Assembly (NCBI RefSeq): GCF_002646595.1
Contig: NZ_PDUD01000037.1
Coordinates: forward strand, 1 to 64,000
DNA: 64,000 bases
Direction of reading: 5' to 3'
DNA from: Flavilitoribacter nigricans DSM 23189 = NBRC 102662
GTDB taxonomy: Bacteria; Bacteroidota; Bacteroidia; Chitinophagales; Saprospiraceae
Shown here: positions 26,674 to 35,483 of the stretch, piece by piece
How positions within the stretch are numbered: position 1 is the stretch's first letter
How the letters are laid out: the number at the start of each line of letters is the position of its first letter
Made by a program: the position numbers and the translations under genes
The notes under the pieces: generated by a model
What the model saw: the letters and a program-made list of their open reading frames with translations, nothing else
What the model was told of the DNA's origin: nothing
The model's database searches: none

Positions 26674-27525
26674 TTATTGGTGGACATGATCGACGGAAAA
26701 GGCAGCCGCCAGGTTATCCGCAAAAACCTTCCCTTTTGCCGGCGCATGGACTGCGTAGGTAGTACTGAAATCCACGTTATTGGCATGGCCGTCCAATACT
26801 TTCAAAAGGTCCATCTCCAGGTGGGCGTTGGGACTGAGCCGGGACTCTATATTTACCGCAGAAGGAAAATCAAGCGTAATTCGTTTTACATTGTTGACCA
26901 TATTGGCATTACCGGCGATATCCTTCCATCCTCCGATATGGATTTGTACGCCGTTCTCCGGATTGAATTGATCCGCTTCCCGGGGAGAGGCGGGAGAGCG
27001 GCCTTCTATACCAAATGCGATGTAGCCGGCATCCCAGTTCCAGAGCCAGGCTCCTTCCGCCGGATCCAAAACGCCACCGGTAGCTCCTTCCTGGACCGTT
27101 TCTGCATCAATGCCGAGTGTGAAAGTAACCTGATCGTATTTACCGGCAGGAATACGGTCCAACCGGATATTTTGCGAATTGGGATCACTTTCCAACACGT
27201 GGTAGAATCCTTTTACCTGAGCGGCATCCGCGCCGGTACTGATTTCATCGGCGAAATATTCACCGTTTGGCCCGGCCAGTTCTATTTTGGAAATATAGTA
27301 ACCCAGAAGGGTAAGATTGAATGATTGCCCCATATTATTGGTGTAAGGAAACTCGGTGGCGTCGGCATTCACCAAACTGACTGCCTGATCGCCCACCCGA
27401 TTGTCAAAGATCAGGTCAAAAGTTCCAAAGTCCTCACCGGGCGTTGGGTTATCCTTTTCACAAGCGGTGAAGAAGAGATTCAATAGCAGAAAAAATAGGA
27501 TACTGATTTTATTGAGATGATTCAT
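26674..27525 (-). CDS. mbnP-like: MbnP-like copper-linked lipoprotein
   Basis: About 283 residues from MNHLNKISILFF (ATG at 27525; the upstream part of the frame precedes the signal peptide). Lipobox LFFTAC. The MbnP family pattern is clear: FDLIFDNRVGDQAV near the start, LTLLGYYISKIELAG, the Trp-rich AWLWNWDAGYIAFGIEG near residue 160, and the closing DNLAAAFSVDHVHQ. In characterised MbnP a Trp is converted to kynurenine by MbnH and contributes to copper binding. The WLWNWDAGY segment is the candidate site here. It sits between the His-rich lipoprotein and the MbnH-like gene. Confidence 0.85.
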   Translation of the reverse strand: MNHLNKISILFFLLLNLFFTACEKDNPTPGEDFGTFDLIFDNRVGDQAVSLVNADATEFPYTNNMGQSFNLTLLGYYISKIELAGPNGEYFADEISTGADAAQVKGFYHVLESDPNSQNIRLDRIPAGKYDQVTFTLGIDAETVQEGATGGVLDPAEGAWLWNWDAGYIAFGIEGRSPASPREADQFNPENGVQIHIGGWKDIAGNANMVNNVKRITLDFPSAVNIESRLSPNAHLEMDLLKVLDGHANNVDFSTTYAVHAPAKGKVFADNLAAAFSVDHVHQ

Positions 27526-27600
27526 TTTAATTGCATTATACGGTTTAAAAAAAATTAAATTTAATAGCCCCAAAAGGGCGGTTAATGACTGCAAAGCACC

Positions 27601-28035
27601 TTATTTCGGATGGACATGAAATTCGACCTGTTCTATCATTTCCCCCTCCCGATTGTCGTGCCCCCAAACGCTGGCCTCGAGAATCCAATCCGAATGGGCG
27701 GTAACGCCGTTGGCTTCGGATAGCGTGAAATCGTCCTGAAACTCGTAGACGCCGCTGGTTTCATGAACATGGGCATCGGCCGGTTTACTGTAGATCTCGG
27801 TATTATCGTTTTTGTTGTAGATCCGTACATTGACATGATGTACCGTTTCCCCGGTATGACTTTCAAATTCCACGTGGATGTGCAGGCTGTCATCCACCTG
27901 TTTGTCGTCCGCATTGGGTTGCAGGATGTGGGCGTGGTAATGATAGTCTGTGGTCATCGGTTCGTCCTCCTCTTTTTTACAGGCAACGAATACGAGAAGT
28001 ACCAGAAAAAATACTGATCGCCAGACTGTTCTCAT
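27601..28035 (-). CDS. Small His-rich lipoprotein, probable metal binder
   Basis: 144 residues. The lipoprotein signal is MRTVWRSVFFLVLLVFVAC. The mature domain is beta-rich and holds many His residues in pairs (YHYHAHIL, LHIHVEFESHTGETVHHVN, ADAHVHE, VEFHVHP), which suggests binding of copper or zinc. The layout resembles small Ig-like DUF4625-type lipoproteins, but I am not certain of the family. It lies 75 bp upstream of the MbnP-like gene and 11 bp from the barrel gene's stop, firmly inside the operon. A periplasmic metal chaperone or receptor role is inferred. Confidence 0.75.
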   Translation of the reverse strand: MRTVWRSVFFLVLLVFVACKKEEDEPMTTDYHYHAHILQPNADDKQVDDSLHIHVEFESHTGETVHHVNVRIYNKNDNTEIYSKPADAHVHETSGVYEFQDDFTLSEANGVTAHSDWILEASVWGHDNREGEMIEQVEFHVHPK

Positions 28036-28046
28036 GTTGTTTGGTT

Positions 28047-28946
28047 TTAAAAGGTAAATAGGATCTGGGAAGTCAGGCGGGGCCGGGCTTCCACTTCATC
28101 CTTAGAATAAGATTGATTGACAGGCAGCGCTGCCGCTGCTCCTATGATCCAGCTGCCGGCTTTGAAGTTGATGCCGCTGGAAACGAAGATTCCCCGTCCG
28201 CCGGTACCGGCCACCGACTGGCCATTTGGGTGATAATCGGAAGTGATCTTCTCCAACGTCAGGCCGGCGTTCGGGACAACTTGCATCTGATTACCTAACC
28301 GGGCTTCTGCGAAAAGCAACAACTGCCCGGTCCATTGATGTCCAAATTGATAATCCGAACGGGAAGGACGTTGATGCTGGTAAGCTCCATTCACGACCAA
28401 ACCCAGTTGCCGGTAAGTCAGTACCAGATTATTCTGAAAAAGGTAGGCCCAGCTGCCATTTCCTATGTTGAAATTCTCCGGCAGATCTGCATCGTGGATC
28501 CGCGCATTGTAGGCACCGACGGGTAGTTTAACGCCCGCTCCGGTTTCCCAGAAAACATTGACTGCTCCCAGGGAAGCATCCTTTATTAAGGTGTAAGCCG
28601 CTACGATACGGGTATCGGAGATCCCCTTTAATTGTTGCACCCGCTGATCATTGTTCATTCGCCGGTTGATGCGGTAGGGCTGATAAGCCAGCAGCTTGAA
28701 CCGATCCGAGAGGTGATAACGAAGAGAAAACTCCAGGGTGTGAAATTGATCTGCACTACCCAGTCCGTGGCCGGGTATACTTCTGAAAGGAGCGAGCTGC
28801 CAGCCAATACTGAGGTAATTGGTCCGGTAGTTGCTCAATAAGCCCATTCCAGATCCGCTTATGCTGCACCCGCAGGCATCGCAGGCCTTAGCCCACTGTT
28901 GACCCATATGCGTTAAGAGCAGCAAAAGGACAATTCTTTTTGCCAT
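28047..28946 (-). CDS. Outer-membrane beta-barrel with CDACGCS N-terminus
   Basis: About 299 residues from MAKRIVLLLL (ATG at 28946, preferred over 28964 as it starts the signal peptide). The mature protein begins KACDACGCSISGSGMGLLSNY, a Cys-Cys-Cys cluster near the membrane-exposed end. Amphipathic strands alternate through to a C-terminal aromatic residue (LTSQILFTF), the hallmark of outer-membrane barrels. Proteins with this start commonly neighbour MbnP/MbnH-type genes in Bacteroidota, as I recall. It is a putative channel for a metal or small chelate. Confidence 0.75.
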   Translation of the reverse strand: MAKRIVLLLLLTHMGQQWAKACDACGCSISGSGMGLLSNYRTNYLSIGWQLAPFRSIPGHGLGSADQFHTLEFSLRYHLSDRFKLLAYQPYRINRRMNNDQRVQQLKGISDTRIVAAYTLIKDASLGAVNVFWETGAGVKLPVGAYNARIHDADLPENFNIGNGSWAYLFQNNLVLTYRQLGLVVNGAYQHQRPSRSDYQFGHQWTGQLLLFAEARLGNQMQVVPNAGLTLEKITSDYHPNGQSVAGTGGRGIFVSSGINFKAGSWIIGAAAALPVNQSYSKDEVEARPRLTSQILFTF

Positions 28947-29065
28947 ATGAATTACGATTACCATAGCACGGCAGTGTGCGCTCGCGTACCTTCGGAGTAG
29001 CGATGACGATGCCTCCCGTAGCTAAGGAAAATAATAAAAATGAGATTAGAATGAAGTAATCTGGA

Positions 29066-29443
29066 TTAGCCGAAACGGGGCGGCTCGATTAACTTTCTTA
29101 CAACAATTTGCGATAGCAGTCCCTGATAGTGAAAATTGCGAGTTATTATCAGGTCTGCATGTTGCAGGAGACGCAATGAGGATAAAAATTGAAAGAAAAC
29201 GGGTTTAATACTTAATTCCGGAAGGCGTGCACTGCCGGGGTGCTCTTCCTGATCTATATTGGTCTGGATCTGCTGATCAAGAAAGCACTGACCAAAACAC
29301 ATGGGAACGGATTCGTACCTGTTGATGCAGAGTTTGGCAGCAATGGTTTCCTGCTGCAACTTAAAAGCTGCAAAAGTCAGCAGATCCCGCACCGAAAGGA
29401 GCAGAAGTAGGACAGACAATGATATGGTTAAAAACTTTTTCAT
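29066..29443 (-). CDS. Small membrane-anchored Cys-motif protein (copy 1)
   Basis: 125 residues. An N-terminal hydrophobic segment (FLTISLSVLLLLLSVRDLLTFAAF) is either a signal or an anchor. It is followed by KLCINRYESVPMCFGQCFLDQQ. The spaced Cys set (C, PMC, GQC) matches a small Bacteroidota family with the pattern C-N...C-x-G-x-C-x-L...Q that tends to sit beside metal-uptake genes. It is clearly homologous to the protein encoded at 29603-29983, indicating tandem duplication. A metal-relay role in the MbnP/MbnH operon is inferred. Confidence 0.75.
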   Translation of the reverse strand: MKKFLTISLSVLLLLLSVRDLLTFAAFKLQQETIAAKLCINRYESVPMCFGQCFLDQQIQTNIDQEEHPGSARLPELSIKPVFFQFLSSLRLLQHADLIITRNFHYQGLLSQIVVRKLIEPPRFG

Positions 29444-29602
29444 ATCCTGTTGCTACCGCCAATAATAGAATAAAGGGTAGGATAGTGATCAATAATCACC
29501 TGGATGGACTGAAATTGACATCCACCGTAAGCTTGCCTGCATCCAGTTGGATCAGGAAAGCAGAGTAGATCAATACCAGAAAAATCGAAAGATCAGTAAA
29601 AA

Positions 29603-29983
29603 TTAAGCAGACCGGCGTGGAGGACGGAACGTATTATCCTGAATGGTGGAAGGACAAAAAGCCTGGTAGCCGAAATTTGTAATTTGAAGTGGCCTGGAAA
29701 CCCTATCCTCGGAGCTGGCCGAGGCGATTTGAAAATAGACCGGTTTTTCGGATAGGTTGAACTGGGAAGCCGAGAAAGGATCTTCTTCCCCCCGGTGATT
29801 TTCTTCGAGCTGTTGCCCCAGAAAACACTGACCTGCACACATAGGTATCGGCTCTGCTTTATTAACGCACAAAGTAGCGGCAATAGCTTTTTGGTGGAAC
29901 TTGAAACTGGCAATTGTGACCATATCCCGCACCGACAGGAGCAGTAGCAGAAAAGCCAACAGTATGGTACAAATGTGCTTCAT
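29603..29983 (-). CDS. Small membrane-anchored Cys-motif protein (copy 2)
   Basis: 126 residues and first gene of the putative operon. The hydrophobic N-terminus (ICTILLAFLLLLLSVRDMVTIASF) and the following FHQKAIAATLCVNKAEPIPM and CAGQCFLGQQ share about half their residues with copy 1 over the first 55 positions. The C-terminal halves have diverged, but both keep a KPVxFQ segment. The same motif set (LCVN, PMC, GQC) suggests a metal or disulfide function. The divergent promoter region lies upstream, towards the large GH30-like gene. Confidence 0.75.
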   Translation of the reverse strand: MKHICTILLAFLLLLLSVRDMVTIASFKFHQKAIAATLCVNKAEPIPMCAGQCFLGQQLEENHRGEEDPFSASQFNLSEKPVYFQIASASSEDRVSRPLQITNFGYQAFCPSTIQDNTFRPPRRSA

Positions 29984-30377
29984 AAGCGGGTCAAATGTAC
30001 GAAACTATTATAGTAGATCATATCATAATTGAGTCATCTGGCTGATAATTTTTTTAATAATCGGTCCTCTCCATCCTATTGGTGCGGTACTTTTCTGCAA
30101 ACCGGGATGTGGTCCGACTGGCTTCATCCTACCTTACCCGATATTCCGATCACCTCTGGTTTTGTGTCCTTTCGGAACACACTTCCCTAAAATGCGGGCC
30201 GTTCCGGCCAAATTCGGTCAATAGCAGCAAAGTTACGGGCAAATAAACGCTCAACCCCCTCTAATTGATCAATCGCTCCCCTCGCATCAGTCAAATTCTT
30301 AAGTCTTTTGCTGGTACACAAAATGATGGAATTACCAAAGAAAAAAATTCACAGCAAAGGACATTAAAAACAAAATT
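29984..30377. promoter_or_regulatory. Divergent intergenic region with CCCCTC repeats
   Basis: A 394-bp gap between the Cys-motif gene (-) and the GH30-like gene (+). CCCCTC occurs at 30256-30261 and again at 30278-30283, exactly 22 bp apart, ~100 bp before the GH30-like start. The first copy reads GCTCAACCCCCTCTA, similar to ACTCATCCCCTCTA before susC at 43124-43136. It is a possible shared operator for the hybrid regulator. No coding frame is convincing. Confidence 0.35.
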
Positions 30378-33300
30378 ATGCGAATAATCCTCAACACCAC
30401 ATTATTGCTATGGTTCCTCGGGATGGTAATTACCCAGACCCATGCACAAACTGCAAGCGCTAGTGACCGGCTCGTAGCCCAGCCGATACCGGATCGCTTT
30501 GTTCCCTTCATGTTGTCCGATCCGGGCATATCCAAAACGGTCGAGTTCGGTGCGGACCTGGCCTGGTCTTTCGATCAGAATTACCGGCGTGCCCTGTTAT
30601 TCATGGGGCAGGATCAGGTTGATGTGACGAGAGTTTCGTACCAGCCTACCCATCCGCTGGTCGATGGAGATATCCAGGGGCAGCAGATCATCGACCTGAA
30701 CTGGCGGTTATCGCTGGTCCAGAGTTATGCCGCTCCGACCACCCGGATCGTTATGAATGTCGATGCTCCGACCATAGATCCTTCCTACGTCGGAAACGCG
30801 CAAAACTGGCGGGATCTGGTCAAAGCCACCGCTACCCGGATCCAGGATGCCGGCTACGAAGTAGTCAGTGTCGGCCCCATGAACGAGCCGGATTATTCTA
30901 CAGAACAGGGTACGATCGATGATTTTTATAACATCGTGGTCGCCATGCGGAACGATCCCTTTTTCGACGACATCCGCATTTCCGGCGGGAACGTGCTCAA
31001 TTGCGATCTGGCTACGCAGTGGTACGAGTATCTGCACCCGGCCGGAGTTAATGAGGGCAACACCCACCAACTGGCCGGTGAGTTTACGCCTTACGCCGAG
31101 TTTTTCGAAAATGTCAGAGCGAACGGCGACTGGGCATCGAATGACGAGCTGCACAACGTAATGGAAGCCCTGGTCGGTTACGAGTACGGTATGCAGATGG
31201 GGATCTGGTGGGGACCGGCTGACCTGGCGCGCGGAGAGATGGTAAAGGCCTTTGACGGCCAGCGCATCGGCTACGCGGAGCACCGGCCCAACTGGACGGC
31301 TGCTGCCGTTTACCGCACGCCGGAAGGTAAGGTACAAGCCTTCGGGGGGACTTCGGAAAGACAGGCGGCGACGACCACCTACAACTATCTCTCCAAAGAG
31401 CGGGTCGTCTACTATGACGGTCACGGCCCCCAGCGCGAATTTGTCCTGGAAATGCCGGGGGGCACCGGTTACTGGACCGGCCAGTCGAATGCGGAAAGAG
31501 TGATCAATATTACCTGGGGGGACGATATCCAACCGGCAATCGGCGGTCGTTATAAACTCGTCAATCGGAACAGTGGACTGGTGATGGAAGTAAGCGGCGA
31601 CATCAATCAGAACGGAGCCAATATGCAGCAGGGTAATTATACCGGAGCGCTCACGCAGCAATGGGATGTGTACCCTGTCGATTCTCGGATTGGTGGCGAC
31701 TTCAGTTACTACCGCATCCAGCCGGCTGCCAACAGTAATAAATCGGCGGATCTGTATGGCTTTTCACTGGATAATGGTGGGAATATCAACCTGTGGGACA
31801 ACGGCAACGGCGGCAATCAGCAATGGTATCTGGATTACGCCGAAGACGGCTGGTTCTACATCCGCAGCCGGGAAAGCTCGCACTGTATTGACGTTAACGG
31901 CGCGAGCACCGCGCCCGGAGCGAATATCGCACAGTGGGAGAAGCTCGGTGGTCTGAATCAGCAGTGGCGACTGCTGCCGGTAGATGCACCGATCGAATTT
32001 TCGGCGCCCGCAGCACCATCGAGCCTGACAGCTACCGCCAATGCCGTATCGATCCAACTGGACTGGACCGCCAGTTCGGCCACGGATGTAAGCGGTTACC
32101 ACATTTACCGGGCCGAGTCGGCCGGGGGTGCTTACAATACCATTGCCCGGGACGTGAGCGTTACCTCTTTTGTCGATAATACGGCTCTGCCGGGAGTGAC
32201 TTACTACTATGCGGTTAAAGCTATTGATCATTCACTCAATCGCTCTACTTATTCGAATCAGGTTTCCGGAGCGGCTACCGCTGATCCCGCACTGGTGGCG
32301 CACCTCCAGTTTGAAGACGACACCAAAGACGCAACCAGCAACCTCAATCACAGTGCTACCTACGGGGGGACTTCCTACATTGGAGGGGGAGTGGATGTAA
32401 AATCCCTGGCTCTCAACGGTACCGATGCTTTTGTGCAGTTACCTCCCGATGTGGCCAATCACCAGGAGATCACGGTCGCCACCTGGGTGTACTGGGATGG
32501 CGGAGCTCCCTGGCAGCGCATCTTTGATTTCGGGAACGGAACGGAGCAGAACCTGTTTTTAACGCCGGCCACCTGGGATGGGGGAATGCAATTCGGGATT
32601 AAGAACGGTAATACGCAGCAAAACCTCTACGCCACCGGCCTGCCCACGCGGAAATTGTCCCACGTAGCGGTTACCATCGGGGCATCCGGCGTTCGCCTTT
32701 ATCTCAACGGAGAAGAGGTAGCCAGTGAAGCCACCACTAATATCAGTCCGCTGGATTTTAAACCCATGCTGAACTACATTGGCCGCAGCCAGTATCCCGA
32801 TCCTTTGTTCAAGGGGAGGATCGATGATTTCCGGATCTATAACTACGCTTTGTCGGCTCCGGAAGTCGCTGAACTGGCCGCTACGCCAGCAGAAGAGTAC
32901 ACGACGGTACACATTACTTCCAGCGTTAGCGGACCAACCAATCTGTTGCCTATTCCGGTCACTATTACTTTCGGAAAAGAAGTTACCGGTTTCGATCTGA
33001 CGGATGTTGCCGTCGGCAACGGAATTGCCGGCAACCTGCAGGAAATGGTCCCGGGGACCGTATGGACAGTGGATATAACACCTCTGGCGGATGGCATTGT
33101 CACGGTAGATGTGGCGGAAAATGCGGCTACGGACCTATCCGGCTTTCCCAGTGAGGAGGCCGAGCAGTTTAGCATAGAGTATGCCTCCTATCTGCCCGTC
33201 ATTTCGGTCAATCTGATCGGTAACACGACTACCTGGCAAAATAACGGTCCGCAGGATCTCCAGTTCGCTTTTGACGGTGATTTCAATACCGCCATCGACG

Positions 33301-35342
33301 GTTGGGAAAACTGGGGTTTCCTGGGATATGATTTTGGGGAAGGTGCGGAAGCTTCGGTGGCCACCTGGAAATTTGCTCCCCGTGGCGGTTTCAACTGGCG
33401 CCTGAACGGAACGGAATTGCGCGGATCGAACAGTGCCGATTATTTGAATGACTTCGATGTACTGTATACCATTGCGGATAACCCGGCAGAGGGCGTTTTG
33501 ACGGAAGTTGCCGTGAATGCCCCCACTTCGTACCGCTACGTTTACTGGTTTGGAGGCGCTTACAGTTACGCCAACATTGCAGAATTTGAACTGTACGACA
33601 GCGGGAATAATGAACTTATCGGTACGCCGGTCGGCTTTGAGGGCGGTTCCCAATGGTGTGGGGATTGTACTTACGACAAAGCCCTGGATGGCGACCTGAA
33701 TACCTATGTAGAGGGCCCGCAGACGATCGGTTACGTGGGTTACGACTACGGAGAAGGTTACGGACTATCGCTAATCGGCTGGAAATACGCTCCCCGGTAT
33801 GGCTTTGCCGGGCGGATGGATGGTACGGAATTGCGCGGTTCCAACGACCCGGATTACCTGAATAATTATACCGTAATCTCCACCATCAACGCCACGCCGG
33901 CGGAAGGACAGCTCACCGAAGCGGTGATCAACGATCCGACGCCTTATCGCTATGTATACTGGAGTGGCCGCACCGATTCCTACGGGAATATCTCCGAACT
34001 GGAGTTATACGGAGAACTGACCTGTATCGATCAATTGCCGCCCACCATCACCTGCCCGGCCGATCAAACCAGGGTACTGGATAGCAACTGTACCTACGCA
34101 GTCGAGGATTTCACCGCTCTGGCGACCAATGTAACGGACGATTGTGAGGCCGAACCGACCGTCATTCAATACCCGCTTCCCGGCGAACTTATCTCCGCCC
34201 CCGGTGTATACCAGATCACTCTGACCGCCACGGATGGTGCCGGCAAATCTACGGCCTGTTCATTTGCGGTGACGGTAGAGGATAATGAAACAGCTCCGGT
34301 GGTTGAAGCCCTTAGCGTGCCCGTAGATCCGGTTGCCCTGGGGAATACCATGAGTTTCATTGGGCAGTTTTCGGATGCCTGTGAATTTGATAAGCACACC
34401 GCCATCTGGAACTGGGGCGACGGCACTACCTCCGAAGCCACTGTTGATCAGGACGCCAATACAGTCGGCGGCAGTCACCTTTACGCGCTGCCCGGAGTGT
34501 ATATCGTTACCCTGACCGTAACCGACGGCGCGGGCAACTCCGGCTCTCTGAGCGGAGCGAATTTCGCCGTGGTCTATGATCCGAACGGCAATTACGTGAC
34601 CGGCGGTGGCTGGATAGTGTCACCCGCAGGGGCCTATGCGGCGGACCCCAACCTGGCCGGAAAAGCGGAATTTGGTTTTGTTTCCAAATACGAAAAAGGA
34701 ACTACGGTGCCGACCGGTATCACGACTTTCCAGTTTAAAGCCGGCGACTTTGAATTTGAAAGTACGGATTACGAATGGCTGGTAGTAGCCGGAGAGAATG
34801 CCAAATTCAAGGGTTCCGGTCTGGTCAATGAACTGGGTGACTACGGCTTTATGTTGACCGCCGTGGATGGCGCCCTGAAAAACCCCATCGGACCGGACAA
34901 ATTCCGGATCAAGATCTGGGATAAGGCTAACGGCGATGCAGTGGTTTATGATAATAAGGTAGGTGCCGACGATGATGGCTACGATACCCAGGTGATCGAC
35001 GCGGGTAAGATCAAGATCCACGAGCGTAAAGGCAATAGCACTACCGGTACGCTCACTACGATCCATCCGCAAACGAATGAGCTGCGGCTAAACCTGAAAC
35101 TTTATCCGAATCCAACGCGGGGACTGGTTAACCTGAAGCTGGAAAGTTTGAGTGATCAGGCCTTAGAGATCGTGATCAACGATCATACCGGTCAGGTTGT
35201 CTGGCGTCAGCAATATCAGTCGCTGTCTCCTTCCTCCCTGACCATTGATCTATCATCCGACCGTTTTGCGGCTGGCGTGTATATGATGAGTGTAATTACT
35301 TCAAAGGAAGTATGGAGCAGGCGATTGATCATTGCCCGATAA
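30378..35342 (+). CDS. Multimodular GH30-like glycosidase exported by T9SS
   Basis: 1654 residues. Signal peptide (1-24); GH30-like catalytic barrel (~25-385) with acid/base Glu170 in VGPMNEPDY and a likely nucleophile Glu in NVMEALVGYEYG; ricin-type beta-trefoil (~387-540) with three QxW motifs (TQQWDV, NQQWYL, NQQWRL); FN3 (~541-632); LamG-like domain (~637-834); Ig-like domain (~841-937); two discoidin-like modules (~942-1080, ~1084-1214) related to those of the 54154 protein; HYR domain (~1219-1304); PKD (~1308-1400); a GGGWI-type domain (~1404-1554); T9SS type A sorting domain (~1569-1654, LYPNPTRGLVNL). It is probably a cell-surface or secreted endo-acting enzyme holding onto an insoluble glycan. 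The substrate is unknown. It is monocistronic, followed by a hairpin and convergent with GH63. Confidence 0.85.
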   Translation: MRIILNTTLLLWFLGMVITQTHAQTASASDRLVAQPIPDRFVPFMLSDPGISKTVEFGADLAWSFDQNYRRALLFMGQDQVDVTRVSYQPTHPLVDGDIQGQQIIDLNWRLSLVQSYAAPTTRIVMNVDAPTIDPSYVGNAQNWRDLVKATATRIQDAGYEVVSVGPMNEPDYSTEQGTIDDFYNIVVAMRNDPFFDDIRISGGNVLNCDLATQWYEYLHPAGVNEGNTHQLAGEFTPYAEFFENVRANGDWASNDELHNVMEALVGYEYGMQMGIWWGPADLARGEMVKAFDGQRIGYAEHRPNWTAAAVYRTPEGKVQAFGGTSERQAATTTYNYLSKERVVYYDGHGPQREFVLEMPGGTGYWTGQSNAERVINITWGDDIQPAIGGRYKLVNRNSGLVMEVSGDINQNGANMQQGNYTGALTQQWDVYPVDSRIGGDFSYYRIQPAANSNKSADLYGFSLDNGGNINLWDNGNGGNQQWYLDYAEDGWFYIRSRESSHCIDVNGASTAPGANIAQWEKLGGLNQQWRLLPVDAPIEFSAPAAPSSLTATANAVSIQLDWTASSATDVSGYHIYRAESAGGAYNTIARDVSVTSFVDNTALPGVTYYYAVKAIDHSLNRSTYSNQVSGAATADPALVAHLQFEDDTKDATSNLNHSATYGGTSYIGGGVDVKSLALNGTDAFVQLPPDVANHQEITVATWVYWDGGAPWQRIFDFGNGTEQNLFLTPATWDGGMQFGIKNGNTQQNLYATGLPTRKLSHVAVTIGASGVRLYLNGEEVASEATTNISPLDFKPMLNYIGRSQYPDPLFKGRIDDFRIYNYALSAPEVAELAATPAEEYTTVHITSSVSGPTNLLPIPVTITFGKEVTGFDLTDVAVGNGIAGNLQEMVPGTVWTVDITPLADGIVTVDVAENAATDLSGFPSEEAEQFSIEYASYLPVISVNLIGNTTTWQNNGPQDLQFAFDGDFNTAIDGWENWGFLGYDFGEGAEASVATWKFAPRGGFNWRLNGTELRGSNSADYLNDFDVLYTIADNPAEGVLTEVAVNAPTSYRYVYWFGGAYSYANIAEFELYDSGNNELIGTPVGFEGGSQWCGDCTYDKALDGDLNTYVEGPQTIGYVGYDYGEGYGLSLIGWKYAPRYGFAGRMDGTELRGSNDPDYLNNYTVISTINATPAEGQLTEAVINDPTPYRYVYWSGRTDSYGNISELELYGELTCIDQLPPTITCPADQTRVLDSNCTYAVEDFTALATNVTDDCEAEPTVIQYPLPGELISAPGVYQITLTATDGAGKSTACSFAVTVEDNETAPVVEALSVPVDPVALGNTMSFIGQFSDACEFDKHTAIWNWGDGTTSEATVDQDANTVGGSHLYALPGVYIVTLTVTDGAGNSGSLSGANFAVVYDPNGNYVTGGGWIVSPAGAYAADPNLAGKAEFGFVSKYEKGTTVPTGITTFQFKAGDFEFESTDYEWLVVAGENAKFKGSGLVNELGDYGFMLTAVDGALKNPIGPDKFRIKIWDKANGDAVVYDNKVGADDDGYDTQVIDAGKIKIHERKGNSTTGTLTTIHPQTNELRLNLKLYPNPTRGLVNLKLESLSDQALEIVINDHTGQVVWRQQYQSLSPSSLTIDLSSDRFAAGVYMMSVITSKEVWSRRLIIAR

Positions 35343-35358
35343 TTTAACGCAAGTGATC

Positions 35359-35403
35359 GGTTAGACGATAGTTAGTTTATTAACAACTGGCTACCGTCTA
35401 ACC
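35359..35403. terminator. Hairpin after the GH30-like gene
   Basis: GGTTAGACGATAG (35359-35371) pairs with CTACCGTCTAACC (35391-35403) at 12 of 13 positions, with a nested GTTA/TAAC in the loop. It starts 17 bp past the stop codon, between convergent genes. Confidence 0.6.
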
Positions 35404-35483
35404 GACACCTGACTCCTCCCAAATTGACTCCTCTCCAACTGACCCCTGACTCCTCCCCACCTGACCCCTGACCCCTCAACCCC
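35404..35483. repeat. Degenerate C-rich minisatellite
   Basis: Repeated TGAC(T/C)CCT and CTCCCCA-like blocks (e.g. CTGACTCCTCCC, TTGACTCCTCTCC, CTGACCCCTGACTCC) fill the space between the hairpin and the end of the GH63 gene. Similar short-repeat blocks lie at 49761-49875 and 51134-51185. Confidence 0.6.
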
